Shown: positions 1 to 9,567 of the stretch, in pieces
How the letters are laid out: each line of letters begins with the position of its first letter
Position numbering within the stretch: position 1 is the first letter of the stretch
NCBI GenBank assembly: GCA_965223355.1
Contig: CBDCWE010000003.1
Coordinates: 1-64,000 of the forward strand
DNA from: Tectiglobus sp965223355
GTDB lineage: Bacteria; Pseudomonadota; Alphaproteobacteria; Rhizobiales; Hyphomicrobiaceae
Reading direction: 5' to 3'
DNA: 64,000 nucleotides
The notes under the pieces: generated by a model
Told to the model about the DNA's origin: nothing
The model's input: only the letters and a program-made list of their open reading frames with translations
The model's database searches: none
Position numbers and translations under genes: made by a program

Positions 1-50
1 TAGTGCGCGCACGGTGAGCCGACATTGAGGCCTTATACCATGAGCATGCC

Positions 51-1145
51 ATGAGTACGATCGCCAGCATAACAGCGCGCCTCTTCAAGATCCCGCTCGA
101 GGAGGTGCTCGCGGATGCCAAACATGGCGATCACACGCATTTCGAACTCGTGACCGCGACGGTCGCAACCGGCGATGGCCGGCTGGGCACCGGATACACC
201 TACACCGGCGGCAGGGGCGGCCAGGCCATCCGCGCGATGATCGCGCATGATCTCGCACCGGCGCTGATCGGGCGCGATCCATCGAATGTCGAAGCTCTCT
301 ACGATGCCATGCAATGGCATGTTCACTATGTCGGTCGCGGCGGCATTGCCGCGTTTGCCATTTCGGCCGTCGACATTGCGCTCTGGGACCTGCGCGGCAA
401 AGCCCACAACCAGGCGCTGCGCCAGATGGCGGGTGGCGCGGCGCGCACCTGCAACGCTTACTGCGGCGGCATTGATCTCAACTTCCCGATTGAAAAGCTG
501 ATTGCGAACGTCAACGGCTATCTTGCCCGCGGTTACAATGCCGTGAAAATCAAGGTCGGCAAGCCCGATCTGGCCGAAGATATCGAACGTGTGCGATCCG
601 TTCGCGACGTCATCGGCCCGGATCGCGCCTTGATGGTTGATGCAAACTACGCCCTCGACGTCGATCAGGCGATTGCGGCTGCCAACGGCTTCAAGCCTCA
701 CGATATCGTTTGGTTTGAAGAGCCGATCATCCCGGACGACTACCGGGGTTATGCCACCATCGCGGATGCCACCGGCGTGCCGCTCGCGATGGGTGAAAAC
801 CTGCACACCATCCATGAGTTCGAGTTGGCATTCCACCACGCGAAGCTGTCGTTCATCCAGCCGGACGCATCCAACTGCGGCGGCATTACGGGCTGGTTGA
901 GGGTTGCCGCAATGTCTCGCAGTTTCGCGATCCCGGTGTGCAGCCACGGCATGCAGGAGCTACACGTCAGTTTGCTGGCAGCCCAACCCAATGCCGGCTG
1001 GCTGGAGGTTCACAGCTTTCCGATTGATGCTTATACCGAGCGCCCGCTGGTTGTCGAAAACGCCCGAGCGGTCGCGCCGGACGAGCCCGGCATCGGCGTC
1101 ACCTTCGACTGGCACAAGCTTCAGCCCCACGAACAGATCAACTGA
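51..1145 (+). CDS. Mandelate racemase/muconate lactonizing enzyme family protein (enolase superfamily)
   Basis: A 364-residue cytoplasmic TIM-barrel enzyme of the enolase superfamily, which abstracts a proton alpha to a carboxylate. The active site is complete: bases K166-x-K168, metal ligands D197, E223 and E249, and a D272/H299 dyad (VCSHGMQE). The dyad places it in the mandelate racemase subgroup, whose members are mostly acid-sugar dehydratases or racemases. The substrate cannot be read from the sequence. The ATG at 51 gives the normal N-terminal capping domain. An MFS transporter begins about 40 bp downstream on the same strand and could move the substrate or product; that link is inference. 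Confidence 0.85.
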   Translation: MSTIASITARLFKIPLEEVLADAKHGDHTHFELVTATVATGDGRLGTGYTYTGGRGGQAIRAMIAHDLAPALIGRDPSNVEALYDAMQWHVHYVGRGGIAAFAISAVDIALWDLRGKAHNQALRQMAGGAARTCNAYCGGIDLNFPIEKLIANVNGYLARGYNAVKIKVGKPDLAEDIERVRSVRDVIGPDRALMVDANYALDVDQAIAAANGFKPHDIVWFEEPIIPDDYRGYATIADATGVPLAMGENLHTIHEFELAFHHAKLSFIQPDASNCGGITGWLRVAAMSRSFAIPVCSHGMQELHVSLLAAQPNAGWLEVHSFPIDAYTERPLVVENARAVAPDEPGIGVTFDWHKLQPHEQIN

Positions 1146-1185
1146 ACCGGCCGGAAGCGGCTCAAATCCCGAAGCGGTTCAAAGA

Positions 1186-2484
1186 GTGAGCGCACGCGTG
1201 GCCGACGAGACCAAGCCATCAGCCCCCACCGTCGGAGGCGCCGCCGGACACCCAGTCGGACACAATGCGGCATTGTTCGTGTTCCTGACGGTCTGCCTCG
1301 ATGCCATCGGCCTTGGCATAATCGTGCCCGTGCTACCGGACCTTATTCGCGCGGTCACGTCCCTCGGGCTCGATGGCGCGGCGCTGTGGGGCGGTTGGCT
1401 GTCGTTTTCCTATGCGATTATGCAGTTCGCGTTCGGTCCGGCCGTTGGCAGTCTCTCAGATCGCTTCGGCAGACGACCGGTACTTCTGGCATCACTGGGT
1501 GTTCTCACGATTGACTACATCATCATGGCGATTGCGCCATCACTTCTCGTGCTGTTCGTCGGCCGTATCATTGCCGGCATCGCCGCCGCGACCTATTCGA
1601 CGTGCAATGCCTTCATCGCCGATGTCAGCAGACCGCAAGACCGGGCCAAGAATTTCGGCCTGCTCGGTGCAGGCTTCGGCCTCGGTTTTGTCATCGGCCC
1701 GGTGATCGGCGGTCTGGTTGGTGAGTTGGGCACCCGCGCCCCGTTTCTTGCGGCGGCCGGATTGGCGTTTCTCAACTTTTGCTACGGCTTCTTCGTTCTA
1801 CCGGAATCGCTGCCACCGGAGCGCCGCCGCGCGTTCGACTGGCGCCGCGCCAATCCGTTCGGCGCCTTTCGTCAGGTGCGCAAGGTGCCGACGGTCGCCT
1901 GGTTCCTCGCTGCGCTGTTTCTATTCGATGTCGCCCACTTCACCTATCCGGCAGTGTGGGCCTACTACACCAAGGAGGCGTTCGCCTGGTCGAGCGCAGA
2001 GGTGGGTTTGTCGCTCGCGGCCGTCGGCGTGGGGTTCGTGATCGTGCAGGGCTGGCTGATCCGCGTTCTGCTGGCCCGGATCGGTGAGGTCAACACCGCC
2101 TTTGCGGGCTTTGCTTTCAACATCGTCAGCCTCGGCGCGTTGGGCTTGGTCAGCGCCGGCTGGATGGTTTATGCGATCCTGCCGTTGACGGCATTGAGCG
2201 CGATTTTGACGCCGGCGCTGACGGCGCTCATGGCCAATCGCATCGCCGACGATTCACAAGGCGAACTGCAGGGGGTGATGACCAGCGCTACGGCGATCAC
2301 CCTGGTCATAACGCCACTTCTGATGACCCAGTTGTTCGGCTATTTTGCAAGCAGCAAGGCACCAATCTACCTGCCCGGTGCACCGTTTCTGGCGGCCTCG
2401 CTGATCACGACAGTCGCGCTCATCCCGTTCGTGATCGGGCTCAGGCGCGGCGTTGGCGCACCGGCTGCGATGGATAAACTATGA
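1186..2484 (+). CDS. MFS transporter, TCR/Tet (TetA-like) family
   Basis: A 432-residue inner-membrane protein with about 12 predicted hydrophobic segments. It carries the MFS motif between TM2 and TM3 (GSLSDRFGRRPVLL) and the early segment GLGIIVPVLPDL typical of TetA-like proton antiporters. The frame is open upstream to 904, but that stretch overlaps the previous gene and has no membrane character. The GTG at 1186 is therefore the likely start, and it leaves a short polar N-terminus before TM1 (ALFVFLTVCLDAIG). The family includes tetracycline exporters, but a TetA-like fold does not establish drug resistance; metabolite export is equally possible. Confidence 0.82.
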   Translation: MSARVADETKPSAPTVGGAAGHPVGHNAALFVFLTVCLDAIGLGIIVPVLPDLIRAVTSLGLDGAALWGGWLSFSYAIMQFAFGPAVGSLSDRFGRRPVLLASLGVLTIDYIIMAIAPSLLVLFVGRIIAGIAAATYSTCNAFIADVSRPQDRAKNFGLLGAGFGLGFVIGPVIGGLVGELGTRAPFLAAAGLAFLNFCYGFFVLPESLPPERRRAFDWRRANPFGAFRQVRKVPTVAWFLAALFLFDVAHFTYPAVWAYYTKEAFAWSSAEVGLSLAAVGVGFVIVQGWLIRVLLARIGEVNTAFAGFAFNIVSLGALGLVSAGWMVYAILPLTALSAILTPALTALMANRIADDSQGELQGVMTSATAITLVITPLLMTQLFGYFASSKAPIYLPGAPFLAASLITTVALIPFVIGLRRGVGAPAAMDKL

Positions 2485-2579
2485 ACGCAAACCTTAACTT
2501 GCGCGCGCTCGTGCGCTACATGCCTCACCCAACAGAGCATCACCGTTAAAGCATAAGAAGTCAGGCCCCACCCCGCGCG

Positions 2580-5324
2580 ATGTCGCAACGCAAGACAGAT
2601 AAGGCTGAACAAGGCAAGACACCGCCCGCCGGTGTGACGCCTTCGATGGCGCAGTACCTGGAAATCAAAACCGCCAATCCCGATAGCCTCCTGTGGTACA
2701 GGATGGGCGACTTCTACGAATTGTTCTTCAAGGACGCGATTGTTGCGGCGGAAGCGCTCGGGATCGTGCTGACCAAGCGCGGCAAGCATTTGGGCGAAGA
2801 CATCCCGATGTGCGGTGTGCCGGTCCTGCGCGCCGATGAATACCTTCAGAGGTTGATCAAACAGGGCTACCGCGTCGCCGTCTGCGAACAATTGGAAGAC
2901 CCGGCCGAAGCGCGCAAGCGCGGCTCGAAGGCGGTGGTTCATCGCGACGTTGTGCGCCTGGTAACGCCCGGCACGCTGACCGAGGACGCGCTGCTCGACG
3001 CCAAGGCACGCAATTTTCTGACGGCGGTCTTTCAAGCAGCAGGCGACAACGGCGATTTCGCGCTCGCCTCCCTGGATATCTCCACCGGCGAGTTCGAGAT
3101 CGGCCTGGTGGCCGGCGCTGATCTGTCGGGTGAACTGGTGCGCCTCCTGCCCGGCGAACTGATCGCCGGCGAAGAAACCGCCGCCAATCCGGATATCACG
3201 CGCACCAGTGAATTGATTTCGGCAGCGCTGACATCGGTCGCGACCGCAACGTTCGACAGTCTCGCCGGAGAACGTGCAATGCGCGATTATCTCGGCGTCA
3301 GCGATCTTGGCGCCTTTGGCGAGTTTACCCGCGCCGAACTGGCGGCCGTCGGCGCGTTGCTCAAATACGTCGAACTCACACAGATCGGCCAGCGCCCCGC
3401 GATCCGGCCGCCGCGGCGCTCCGGTCGTGGTGCAACGATGATCATCGACGCTGCCAGCCGGTCCAGCCTGGAGCTCTTGAAGTCCATCAGCGGTGACCGC
3501 CAGGGCAGCCTCCTTGCCGCTCTCGATCGCACGGTAACGGGACCGGGCGCACGCGAACTCGCCAGCCGAATATCGAGCCCCCTGCGCGACATTGACCAGA
3601 TCAATGCCAGGCTCGATGCCATTGCGTTTCTCGCCGATCAAAGTGTGCTTCGGGACGACTTGAGGCAGGCGCTTCGCGGCGCCCCCGATGTGGCGCGCGC
3701 GATTTCTCGGTTGGCGCTGCAGCGCGGCGGGCCGCGCGATCTGGCGGCGGTCCGCGACGCCCTGGTTGTCGCCGGCAGCTGTGGTGATGTCGTCGAGGCC
3801 GCCAGCGGCCCGATCGGAATGCCCGATGCCCTGGGCCGGATCGTGGCGGATCTGCGGGCACCGCCCGACACCCTCGAGACGGCATTATCGGACGCGCTGG
3901 TCGACCAGCCGCCGGCGCTCAAACGCGAGGGCGGGTTCATTCGCGCCGGTTATGATCAGGCGCTCGATGAGGCCAAGGCATTGCGCGATGACAGCCGCAA
4001 GGTCATGGCCAGCCTCGAGACCAAGTACGCGCAAACCTCCGGCGTTAAATCCCTCAAGGTGCGCCACAACAATATTCTCGGCTACTTTATCGAAGTGACG
4101 GCGGCAAACGCCAAGCCATTGATGGAAGCGCCGCTCAATGAGCTTTTCCGGCATCGCCAGACGATGGCAAACTCGGTGCGCTTCACAACGCCGGAACTAT
4201 CCGAAATCGAAGGCCGCATCGCGTCGGCGGCCGAACGGGCGCTATCGCTGGAACAGGAGATTTTCACCAGCCTCGCTGCTCAAATTGCAGCTCAGGAACG
4301 CCCCCTGTCCGCGCTCGCAGCCGGCCTCGGCGAACTCGATTGCACGACGGCACTGGCCGCACTCGCCGTCGAGGAGGGTTATGCCCGACCGCTGGTCGAT
4401 GACACGCTCGCATTCGATGTCGAGGGCGGCAGGCATCCCGTCGTTGAACAGGCCCTGCAGCGCCAACTGTCCGGACCGTTTATCGAGAACGACTGCTGCT
4501 TGATCCCGTCTCCGGCTCCTGATCGTCCGCCGGGCTTCGATGATCCCGCGGTCGGTCGCATCTGGCTTGTCACGGGCCCGAACATGGCTGGCAAATCGAC
4601 CTTTCTGCGCCAGAACGCGTTGATCGCGCTGATGGCGCAGATGGGCTCATTCGTGCCGGCCCGGTCGGCCCACACCGGCATCGTCGACCGGCTCTTTTCC
4701 CGCGTTGGCGCATCCGACGACATCGCCAGCGGCCGCTCGACCTTCATGGTCGAGATGGTCGAGACGGCCGCCATTCTCAATCAGGCGAGCGAGCACTCCT
4801 TTGTCATCCTCGACGAAATCGGGCGCGGAACCGCAACCTTTGACGGACTGTCGATCGCGTGGGCGACCGTCGAGCATCTGCACGAGGTCAACAAATGCCG
4901 GGCGCTGTTTGCGACGCACTATCACGAGCTCACCTCTCTGGCCGACCGCTTGGGCGAGATTGCCAACGTCACGGTCGACGTCAAAGAGTGGAAGGATGAC
5001 ATCGTCTTCCTGCACAAGGTCAGACCCGGTGCCGCCGACCGCTCCTATGGCATTCATGTTGCGCGACTGGCCGGTCTGCCGGCGTCCGTGACGCTGCGCG
5101 CCAACGAGGTCTTGAGCCGGCTCGAGGCCGATCAGGCCAAGAGCCAGAGTGGCGGTGCGCTTGACGATCTGCCGCTGTTTGCCGCCGCCGCACCGGCGGT
5201 TGCAGCTGAGCCGTCCGCGTTGCTGGCCGCCGTCGACGCGATCAACCCGGACGAATTAACACCGCGTTCCGCGCTCGACTTGATATACCATTTGCGACAG
5301 ATCGCACGCGATGACAACAAGTAG
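2580..5324 (+). CDS. mutS: DNA mismatch repair protein MutS
   Basis: A 914-residue mismatch sensor. The N-terminal mismatch-binding domain has the Phe-x-Glu type signature (MGDFYELFF, about residue 45), followed by connector, lever and clamp domains. The C-terminal ABC ATPase has Walker A GPNMAGKST (about residue 668) and Walker B/signature LDEIGRGTATFDG. MutS dimers recognise mispairs and recruit MutL to start strand-specific repair. Length is normal for alphaproteobacterial MutS. glnD starts 5 bp after the stop, so the two are probably co-transcribed. Confidence 0.98.
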   Translation: MSQRKTDKAEQGKTPPAGVTPSMAQYLEIKTANPDSLLWYRMGDFYELFFKDAIVAAEALGIVLTKRGKHLGEDIPMCGVPVLRADEYLQRLIKQGYRVAVCEQLEDPAEARKRGSKAVVHRDVVRLVTPGTLTEDALLDAKARNFLTAVFQAAGDNGDFALASLDISTGEFEIGLVAGADLSGELVRLLPGELIAGEETAANPDITRTSELISAALTSVATATFDSLAGERAMRDYLGVSDLGAFGEFTRAELAAVGALLKYVELTQIGQRPAIRPPRRSGRGATMIIDAASRSSLELLKSISGDRQGSLLAALDRTVTGPGARELASRISSPLRDIDQINARLDAIAFLADQSVLRDDLRQALRGAPDVARAISRLALQRGGPRDLAAVRDALVVAGSCGDVVEAASGPIGMPDALGRIVADLRAPPDTLETALSDALVDQPPALKREGGFIRAGYDQALDEAKALRDDSRKVMASLETKYAQTSGVKSLKVRHNNILGYFIEVTAANAKPLMEAPLNELFRHRQTMANSVRFTTPELSEIEGRIASAAERALSLEQEIFTSLAAQIAAQERPLSALAAGLGELDCTTALAALAVEEGYARPLVDDTLAFDVEGGRHPVVEQALQRQLSGPFIENDCCLIPSPAPDRPPGFDDPAVGRIWLVTGPNMAGKSTFLRQNALIALMAQMGSFVPARSAHTGIVDRLFSRVGASDDIASGRSTFMVEMVETAAILNQASEHSFVILDEIGRGTATFDGLSIAWATVEHLHEVNKCRALFATHYHELTSLADRLGEIANVTVDVKEWKDDIVFLHKVRPGAADRSYGIHVARLAGLPASVTLRANEVLSRLEADQAKSQSGGALDDLPLFAAAAPAVAAEPSALLAAVDAINPDELTPRSALDLIYHLRQIARDDNK

Positions 5325-5329
5325 CTGCC

Positions 5330-8101
5330 ATGAGAACCGACACAGTTGCACACCCGCCCTACTTTGACCCCGTCGCGCTGCGCCAGGAGCTGACGGCTAT
5401 TTTCAAGGATCATGGCAGCGCCGATGCCTGTCGTGGTTCGATTGTGGCGCGTTTGAAGTCATTGACCAACGATGCCCGCGCCGGCGCCCATGACCAATTG
5501 CTGCTCGACGGCAATGGCGCGGCCTGCGCCGAGGGCTTGTCGCACTTTCAGGACGAGCTCATTCACCTGATTTTCGACTACACGGTTCACCACGTCTATT
5601 ACCGGCCGACTGCCGGCTCCGATGATGAACAGATGGCGATCGCAGCGACCGGTGGTTACGGCCGCGCCATGCTGGCGCCGGGCTCCGACATCGATTTGCT
5701 GTTCCTTCTGCCCTACAAGCAAACGCCCTGGGGCGAGAGCGTCACCGAACACATCCTCTACATGCTGTGGGATCTAGGTTTCAAGGTCGGCCACGCGACA
5801 CGGACCATCAACCAGTGTGTCGCGCTCGCCAGGTCCGATTCCACGATTCGAACATCCCTGCTCGATGCCCGTTTCATTCTGGGCGATGCAAACCTTTTCT
5901 CGACCTTCGAGAGGCGCTTTCGCGACGACGTCGTCGCTGGCACGGCACGCGAGTTCATCGCGATGAAAATGGCCGAGCGTGATACGCGTCATCGCCAGAC
6001 CGGGGAGAGCCGCTACCGGGTTGAGCCCAACGTCAAGGATGGCAAGGGCGGGCTGCGCGATCTCCACACGCTCTACTGGTTGAGCAAATACGTGACAGGC
6101 AGCGGTGTCGGCGAGAAAACCGTGGCGGATGGAACCTTTACCGCCGAGGAGGCCGCCACCTTCCGGCGCTGCCGCGATTTTCTCTGGACCATCCGCTGCC
6201 ATTTGCATTTCGAAGCCGGCCGCGCCGAGGAACGCCTGTCATTCGACATGCAGCCCGTTCTCGCGGCAAACCTCGGTTACCGCGAAGGTGGCGGGTTGCG
6301 GGCCGTCGAGCGTTTCATGCGCCACTACTTTCTGGTGGCCAAGGATGTCGGTGAATTAACCGCGATTTTGTGTGCTCATTTAGAGATCCAGCAACTGGCT
6401 CAGGCACCGCGCCTGCCGCGCCTGCTCAATCCCCTGAATTGGGCAACCCGGCGGGAAGTGCGCCGGACCACCGAATTCCGCATCGACGATGACCGCTTGA
6501 ACGTCGCCGACAAGGACGTCTTCAAGCGCGATCCGGTCAACCTGCTGCGGATCTTCCTCAAGGCCGAACAGACCGGCACCTTCTTTCATCCCGAAGCCAT
6601 TCGCCTGATCCGCCAGTCCTGCCGGTTGATCGACGAAAAGGTGCGCTCCGACCCCGAAGCCAATCGCATTTTTCTGCAGCTGCTGTGTTCGAGAAAATCC
6701 CCGGAAATCTCGCTGCGGCGGATGAACGAGGCAGATGTCCTCGGCCGCTTCATTCCCGAGTTCGGTCTCGTCGTCTCGATGATGCAGTTCAACATGTACC
6801 ATCATTTCACCGTTGATGAGCATCTGGTCCGAACGGTCGGTCAGCTGACCGCCATCGAGGACGGTGAGCTGGCTGAGGAGCTGCCGCTCTCGACCAAGAT
6901 CGTCTCCTCGATCCAGAGCCGCCGGGCGCTTTACGTCGCAGCCCTCTTGCATGATGTCGGCAAGGGACGCCCGGAAGACCACTCGGTTATCGGCGCCAAA
7001 ATCGCCCGCGATGTCGGTCCGAGGCTCGGCCTCACCAGAGCTGAAACCGATACCGTCGCCTGGCTCGTGCGCGAGCATCTGACCATGAGCGATGTCGCCC
7101 AGAAACGCGATCTCGCGGACCCCAAGACGATTCGCGATTTTGCCGACATGGTGCAAACGCCGGAACGTCTGAAGCTGCTGTTGCTGCTGACGGTTGCCGA
7201 CATTCGGGCGGTCGGGCCCGGCACCTGGAACGGCTGGAAAGGCCAGCTCCTGCGCGAGCTTTATTACGAAGCGGAAGTGCTGGTCTCCGGCGGCCACACC
7301 GCCGTTAGCCGCAAGGCGCGCGAGGAACAGGCCAAATCCCGTTTGCGCGAACGCCTGGCAGCCATGGATCACGCAGCGCTCGAGCAATTCATCGCCATCC
7401 AGTACGCCGACTATTGGTTGCGCACCGACACCGAGCGCCAGATTGAGCATGCCAAGCTGATGGTCAGCTCACTGGCAAGCGGCGAACAACTGGCGACCTC
7501 GTTCAAATCGGATGCCTTCACGGCCATTACGGACCTGGCCATCGTGGCGCCCAACCATCCGCGATTGCTGGCGCTGTTTGCCGGCTGTTGTGCCGCCGTC
7601 GGCGCCAACATTATCGGCGCGCAGATCTCATCGACCCGCAATGGTCTGGCGCTCGACACGTTCATGCTGGAGCGCGGCTTTGAGGATGACGATGATGAGA
7701 ACCGACGCACCGCGCGCATCGGCAATACCATCGTCAAGGTGTTAAAGGGCGAAGCGCATCTCAAGACGCTGCTCGAACAGCGTCGCGTGCCGGAGACGCG
7801 CATTCATGCGTTCTCGGTCGAGCCCGAAATCATCATATCGAATGTCCTGTCGGACCGCTTCACCGTCATCGAAGTTGCCGGTCTTGATCGCCCCGGCCTG
7901 CTCTATGATCTGACCAGCGCGATTTCCGACCTCAAGCTCGACATTACGTCGGCGCATATCACGACGTTCGGCGAAAAGGCCGTCGACGTCTTCTATGTGA
8001 CCGATCTCACCAACAAAAAGATCGAGGATCCGGGCCGGCAACGGGCGATCCGCCGGCGATTGGACGATGTGTTGGCAAACGCTGAAGCTGCCGCCGCATA
8101 G
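5330..8101 (+). CDS. glnD: [Protein-PII] uridylyltransferase / uridylyl-removing enzyme GlnD
   Basis: A 923-residue bifunctional nitrogen sensor that uridylylates PII at low glutamine and removes UMP at high glutamine. In order it shows a nucleotidyltransferase domain (GGYGRAMLAPGSDID, about residues 108-122), a central HD hydrolase domain (LLHDVGKGRPEDHS, about residue 540), and two C-terminal ACT domains, the last with AGLDRPGLLYDLT. Its substrate PII is encoded at 45558-45896 and the downstream target glutamine synthetase at 44011-45420, so much of the cascade lies in this window. The gene follows mutS by 5 bp. Confidence 0.97.
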   Translation: MRTDTVAHPPYFDPVALRQELTAIFKDHGSADACRGSIVARLKSLTNDARAGAHDQLLLDGNGAACAEGLSHFQDELIHLIFDYTVHHVYYRPTAGSDDEQMAIAATGGYGRAMLAPGSDIDLLFLLPYKQTPWGESVTEHILYMLWDLGFKVGHATRTINQCVALARSDSTIRTSLLDARFILGDANLFSTFERRFRDDVVAGTAREFIAMKMAERDTRHRQTGESRYRVEPNVKDGKGGLRDLHTLYWLSKYVTGSGVGEKTVADGTFTAEEAATFRRCRDFLWTIRCHLHFEAGRAEERLSFDMQPVLAANLGYREGGGLRAVERFMRHYFLVAKDVGELTAILCAHLEIQQLAQAPRLPRLLNPLNWATRREVRRTTEFRIDDDRLNVADKDVFKRDPVNLLRIFLKAEQTGTFFHPEAIRLIRQSCRLIDEKVRSDPEANRIFLQLLCSRKSPEISLRRMNEADVLGRFIPEFGLVVSMMQFNMYHHFTVDEHLVRTVGQLTAIEDGELAEELPLSTKIVSSIQSRRALYVAALLHDVGKGRPEDHSVIGAKIARDVGPRLGLTRAETDTVAWLVREHLTMSDVAQKRDLADPKTIRDFADMVQTPERLKLLLLLTVADIRAVGPGTWNGWKGQLLRELYYEAEVLVSGGHTAVSRKAREEQAKSRLRERLAAMDHAALEQFIAIQYADYWLRTDTERQIEHAKLMVSSLASGEQLATSFKSDAFTAITDLAIVAPNHPRLLALFAGCCAAVGANIIGAQISSTRNGLALDTFMLERGFEDDDDENRRTARIGNTIVKVLKGEAHLKTLLEQRRVPETRIHAFSVEPEIIISNVLSDRFTVIEVAGLDRPGLLYDLTSAISDLKLDITSAHITTFGEKAVDVFYVTDLTNKKIEDPGRQRAIRRRLDDVLANAEAAAA

Positions 8102-8106
8102 TGATC

Positions 8107-8215
8107 TCGTGGCCGCAAAGATCGCCGCGACGCGGCGATCCTTGCGGGGCTGGTCCACCCCTCGAACGCCCCGACAAGGGGATGGGTCCCCTGGCCCCCG
8201 AACCTGATCAGCGGT
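8107..8215 (-). repeat. Degenerate copy of the multi-hairpin repeat (family 2)
   Basis: Just after glnD this stretch keeps the order of the family-2 hairpins in reverse orientation: a GATCGCCG/CGGCGATC stem, a diverged GGGGCTGG...CCACCCCTC stem, then CCCCGAC and an AGGGGATGGGTCCCCT stem. It is more diverged than the other copies. It may act as a 3'-end structure for glnD or be an old remnant. Confidence 0.55.
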
Positions 8216-8308
8216 TGCTCAGGCGCGCCGGCCGGGCCAGTGTGTGCAACATTCGTCACTTTGCCGACCCAATCCTGCAGACAACCTGCAGACAAAATGT
8301 CAGAGCGA

Positions 8309-8323
8309 TTAACCGTTCGTTAA
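8309..8323. promoter_or_regulatory. CtrA-like box upstream of ccrM
   Basis: A perfect TTAA-N7-TTAA motif (spacer CCGTTCG) lies 93 bp before the ccrM start codon, in the glnD-ccrM gap. This is the full consensus bound by the cell-cycle master regulator CtrA in alphaproteobacteria. In Caulobacter crescentus ccrM is directly activated by CtrA. Motif and position are read directly; binding is inferred. Confidence 0.7.
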
Positions 8324-8415
8324 GGCTTGGCGTTGAGGTTTCGGTAATAATAGAGGCGGCGGCCGGCGTTACGGTAGCCGAGTTGAGCAGTGCGTAGCGT
8401 AAAGAGTAGAATTCG

Positions 8416-9567
8416 ATGAGCCAGATCCGGCCGCGCCGACCATCCACTACCAAACATCAAAACAAGGTCCTGATCGGTGATTGCATCGAACAGCTGGCGC
8501 GCATCGGCGATCACAGCGTCGATTTGGTATTCGCCGACCCGCCCTACAACCTGCAGCTTGACGGCGATCTGCTGCGTCCCAACAACACGGTTGTCGACGG
8601 CGTCCATCAGGACTGGGACAAGTTTAACAGTTTCGCGCACTACGACGCGTTTTGCCGGCAGTGGCTGGGCCAGTGCCGGCGGGTGTTGAAGCCGAACGGT
8701 GCGATCTGGCTGATCGGTTCCTACCACAACGTGTTTCGGCTCGGTGTTGCCCTCCAGGACCTTGGCTTCTGGATCCAGAACGATGTGATCTGGCGCAAGA
8801 CCAACCCGATGCCGAATTTCCGCGGCAAGCGGTTCACCAACGCCCACGAGACCCTGATCTGGGCCGGTCGTGATGAGGGCGCACGCGTGACGTTCAACTA
8901 CGATGCCTTGAAGGCCGCCAACGACGATCTGCAAATGCGCTCGGATTGGTTGTTGCCAATCTGCTCGGGACCGGAGCGCCTCAAGGACACCGACGGGCGC
9001 AAGGCGCATCCGACGCAAAAGCCGGAGGCGCTGTTGCATCGCATTTTGCTGGCTTCGACGCACGCTGGAGATGTCGTGCTCGATCCGTTTTTCGGGACCG
9101 GCACCACCGGCGCAGTTGCCAAACGGCTCGGGCGCAAATGGATTGGTATCGAGCGCGATCGCGGCTATGCGCGGGACGCCGAAGAGCGCATCAAACGGGT
9201 TCGGCCGTTGGCGCCCGACCTGGTGTCGCCGCTGCCTGCAAAGCGCAATGAACCGCGGGTGCCGTTTGGCACGATCGTCGAAATGGGCATTTTGGAGCCC
9301 GGCACCCGGCTGGTCGACGAGCGTCGCCGGTATCGCGCCGAAGTGCGCGCCGACGGCACCCTGGCATTGCGTGGGCCGACCACGATCTACGGCTCCATTC
9401 ACCGGCTCGGGGCCGAGGTCCAAGGCAAGTCGGCATGCAACGGCTGGACGTTCTGGCACTTCGAAGCCGAGGGCCGGTTGCGACCGATCGATGTCTTGCG
9501 CGACGAAGCGCGCCGGCAGCTCGGTCTGTCAAAGGGCGCGCCGCAGGTGATCCTGACGGGCAGATAA
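8416..9567 (+). CDS. ccrM: Cell-cycle regulated DNA adenine methyltransferase CcrM (GANTC)
   Basis: A 383-residue beta-class N6-adenine methyltransferase. It has catalytic motif IV DPPYNLQ (about residue 41), the SAM-binding motif DPFFGTGTTG (about residue 224) and the tail region HPTQKPEALLHRIL. A C-terminal extension of about 90 residues (ALRGPTTIYGSIHRLGAEVQ...) matches the RAMA-type domain that distinguishes CcrM from Dam-like enzymes. CcrM methylates GANTC late in the cell cycle and so times transcription. A CtrA-like box precedes it. The stop codon abuts the 160-bp tandem array. No GANTC site is seen in its own leader. Confidence 0.95.
   Translation: MSQIRPRRPSTTKHQNKVLIGDCIEQLARIGDHSVDLVFADPPYNLQLDGDLLRPNNTVVDGVHQDWDKFNSFAHYDAFCRQWLGQCRRVLKPNGAIWLIGSYHNVFRLGVALQDLGFWIQNDVIWRKTNPMPNFRGKRFTNAHETLIWAGRDEGARVTFNYDALKAANDDLQMRSDWLLPICSGPERLKDTDGRKAHPTQKPEALLHRILLASTHAGDVVLDPFFGTGTTGAVAKRLGRKWIGIERDRGYARDAEERIKRVRPLAPDLVSPLPAKRNEPRVPFGTIVEMGILEPGTRLVDERRRYRAEVRADGTLALRGPTTIYGSIHRLGAEVQGKSACNGWTFWHFEAEGRLRPIDVLRDEARRQLGLSKGAPQVILTGR

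Noticed and set aside
33..947. 304-residue antisense frame opposite the first gene
   Set aside because: It is a high-GC shadow of a real gene with intact active-site residues on the other strand.
904..1185. N-terminal extension of the TetA-like transporter
   Set aside because: It overlaps the enolase-superfamily gene in another frame and has no membrane or family character; GTG 1186 is the better start.
1186..2484. Tetracycline resistance gene call
   Set aside because: TetA-like MFS proteins have many substrates; the sequence does not support a drug-specific claim.
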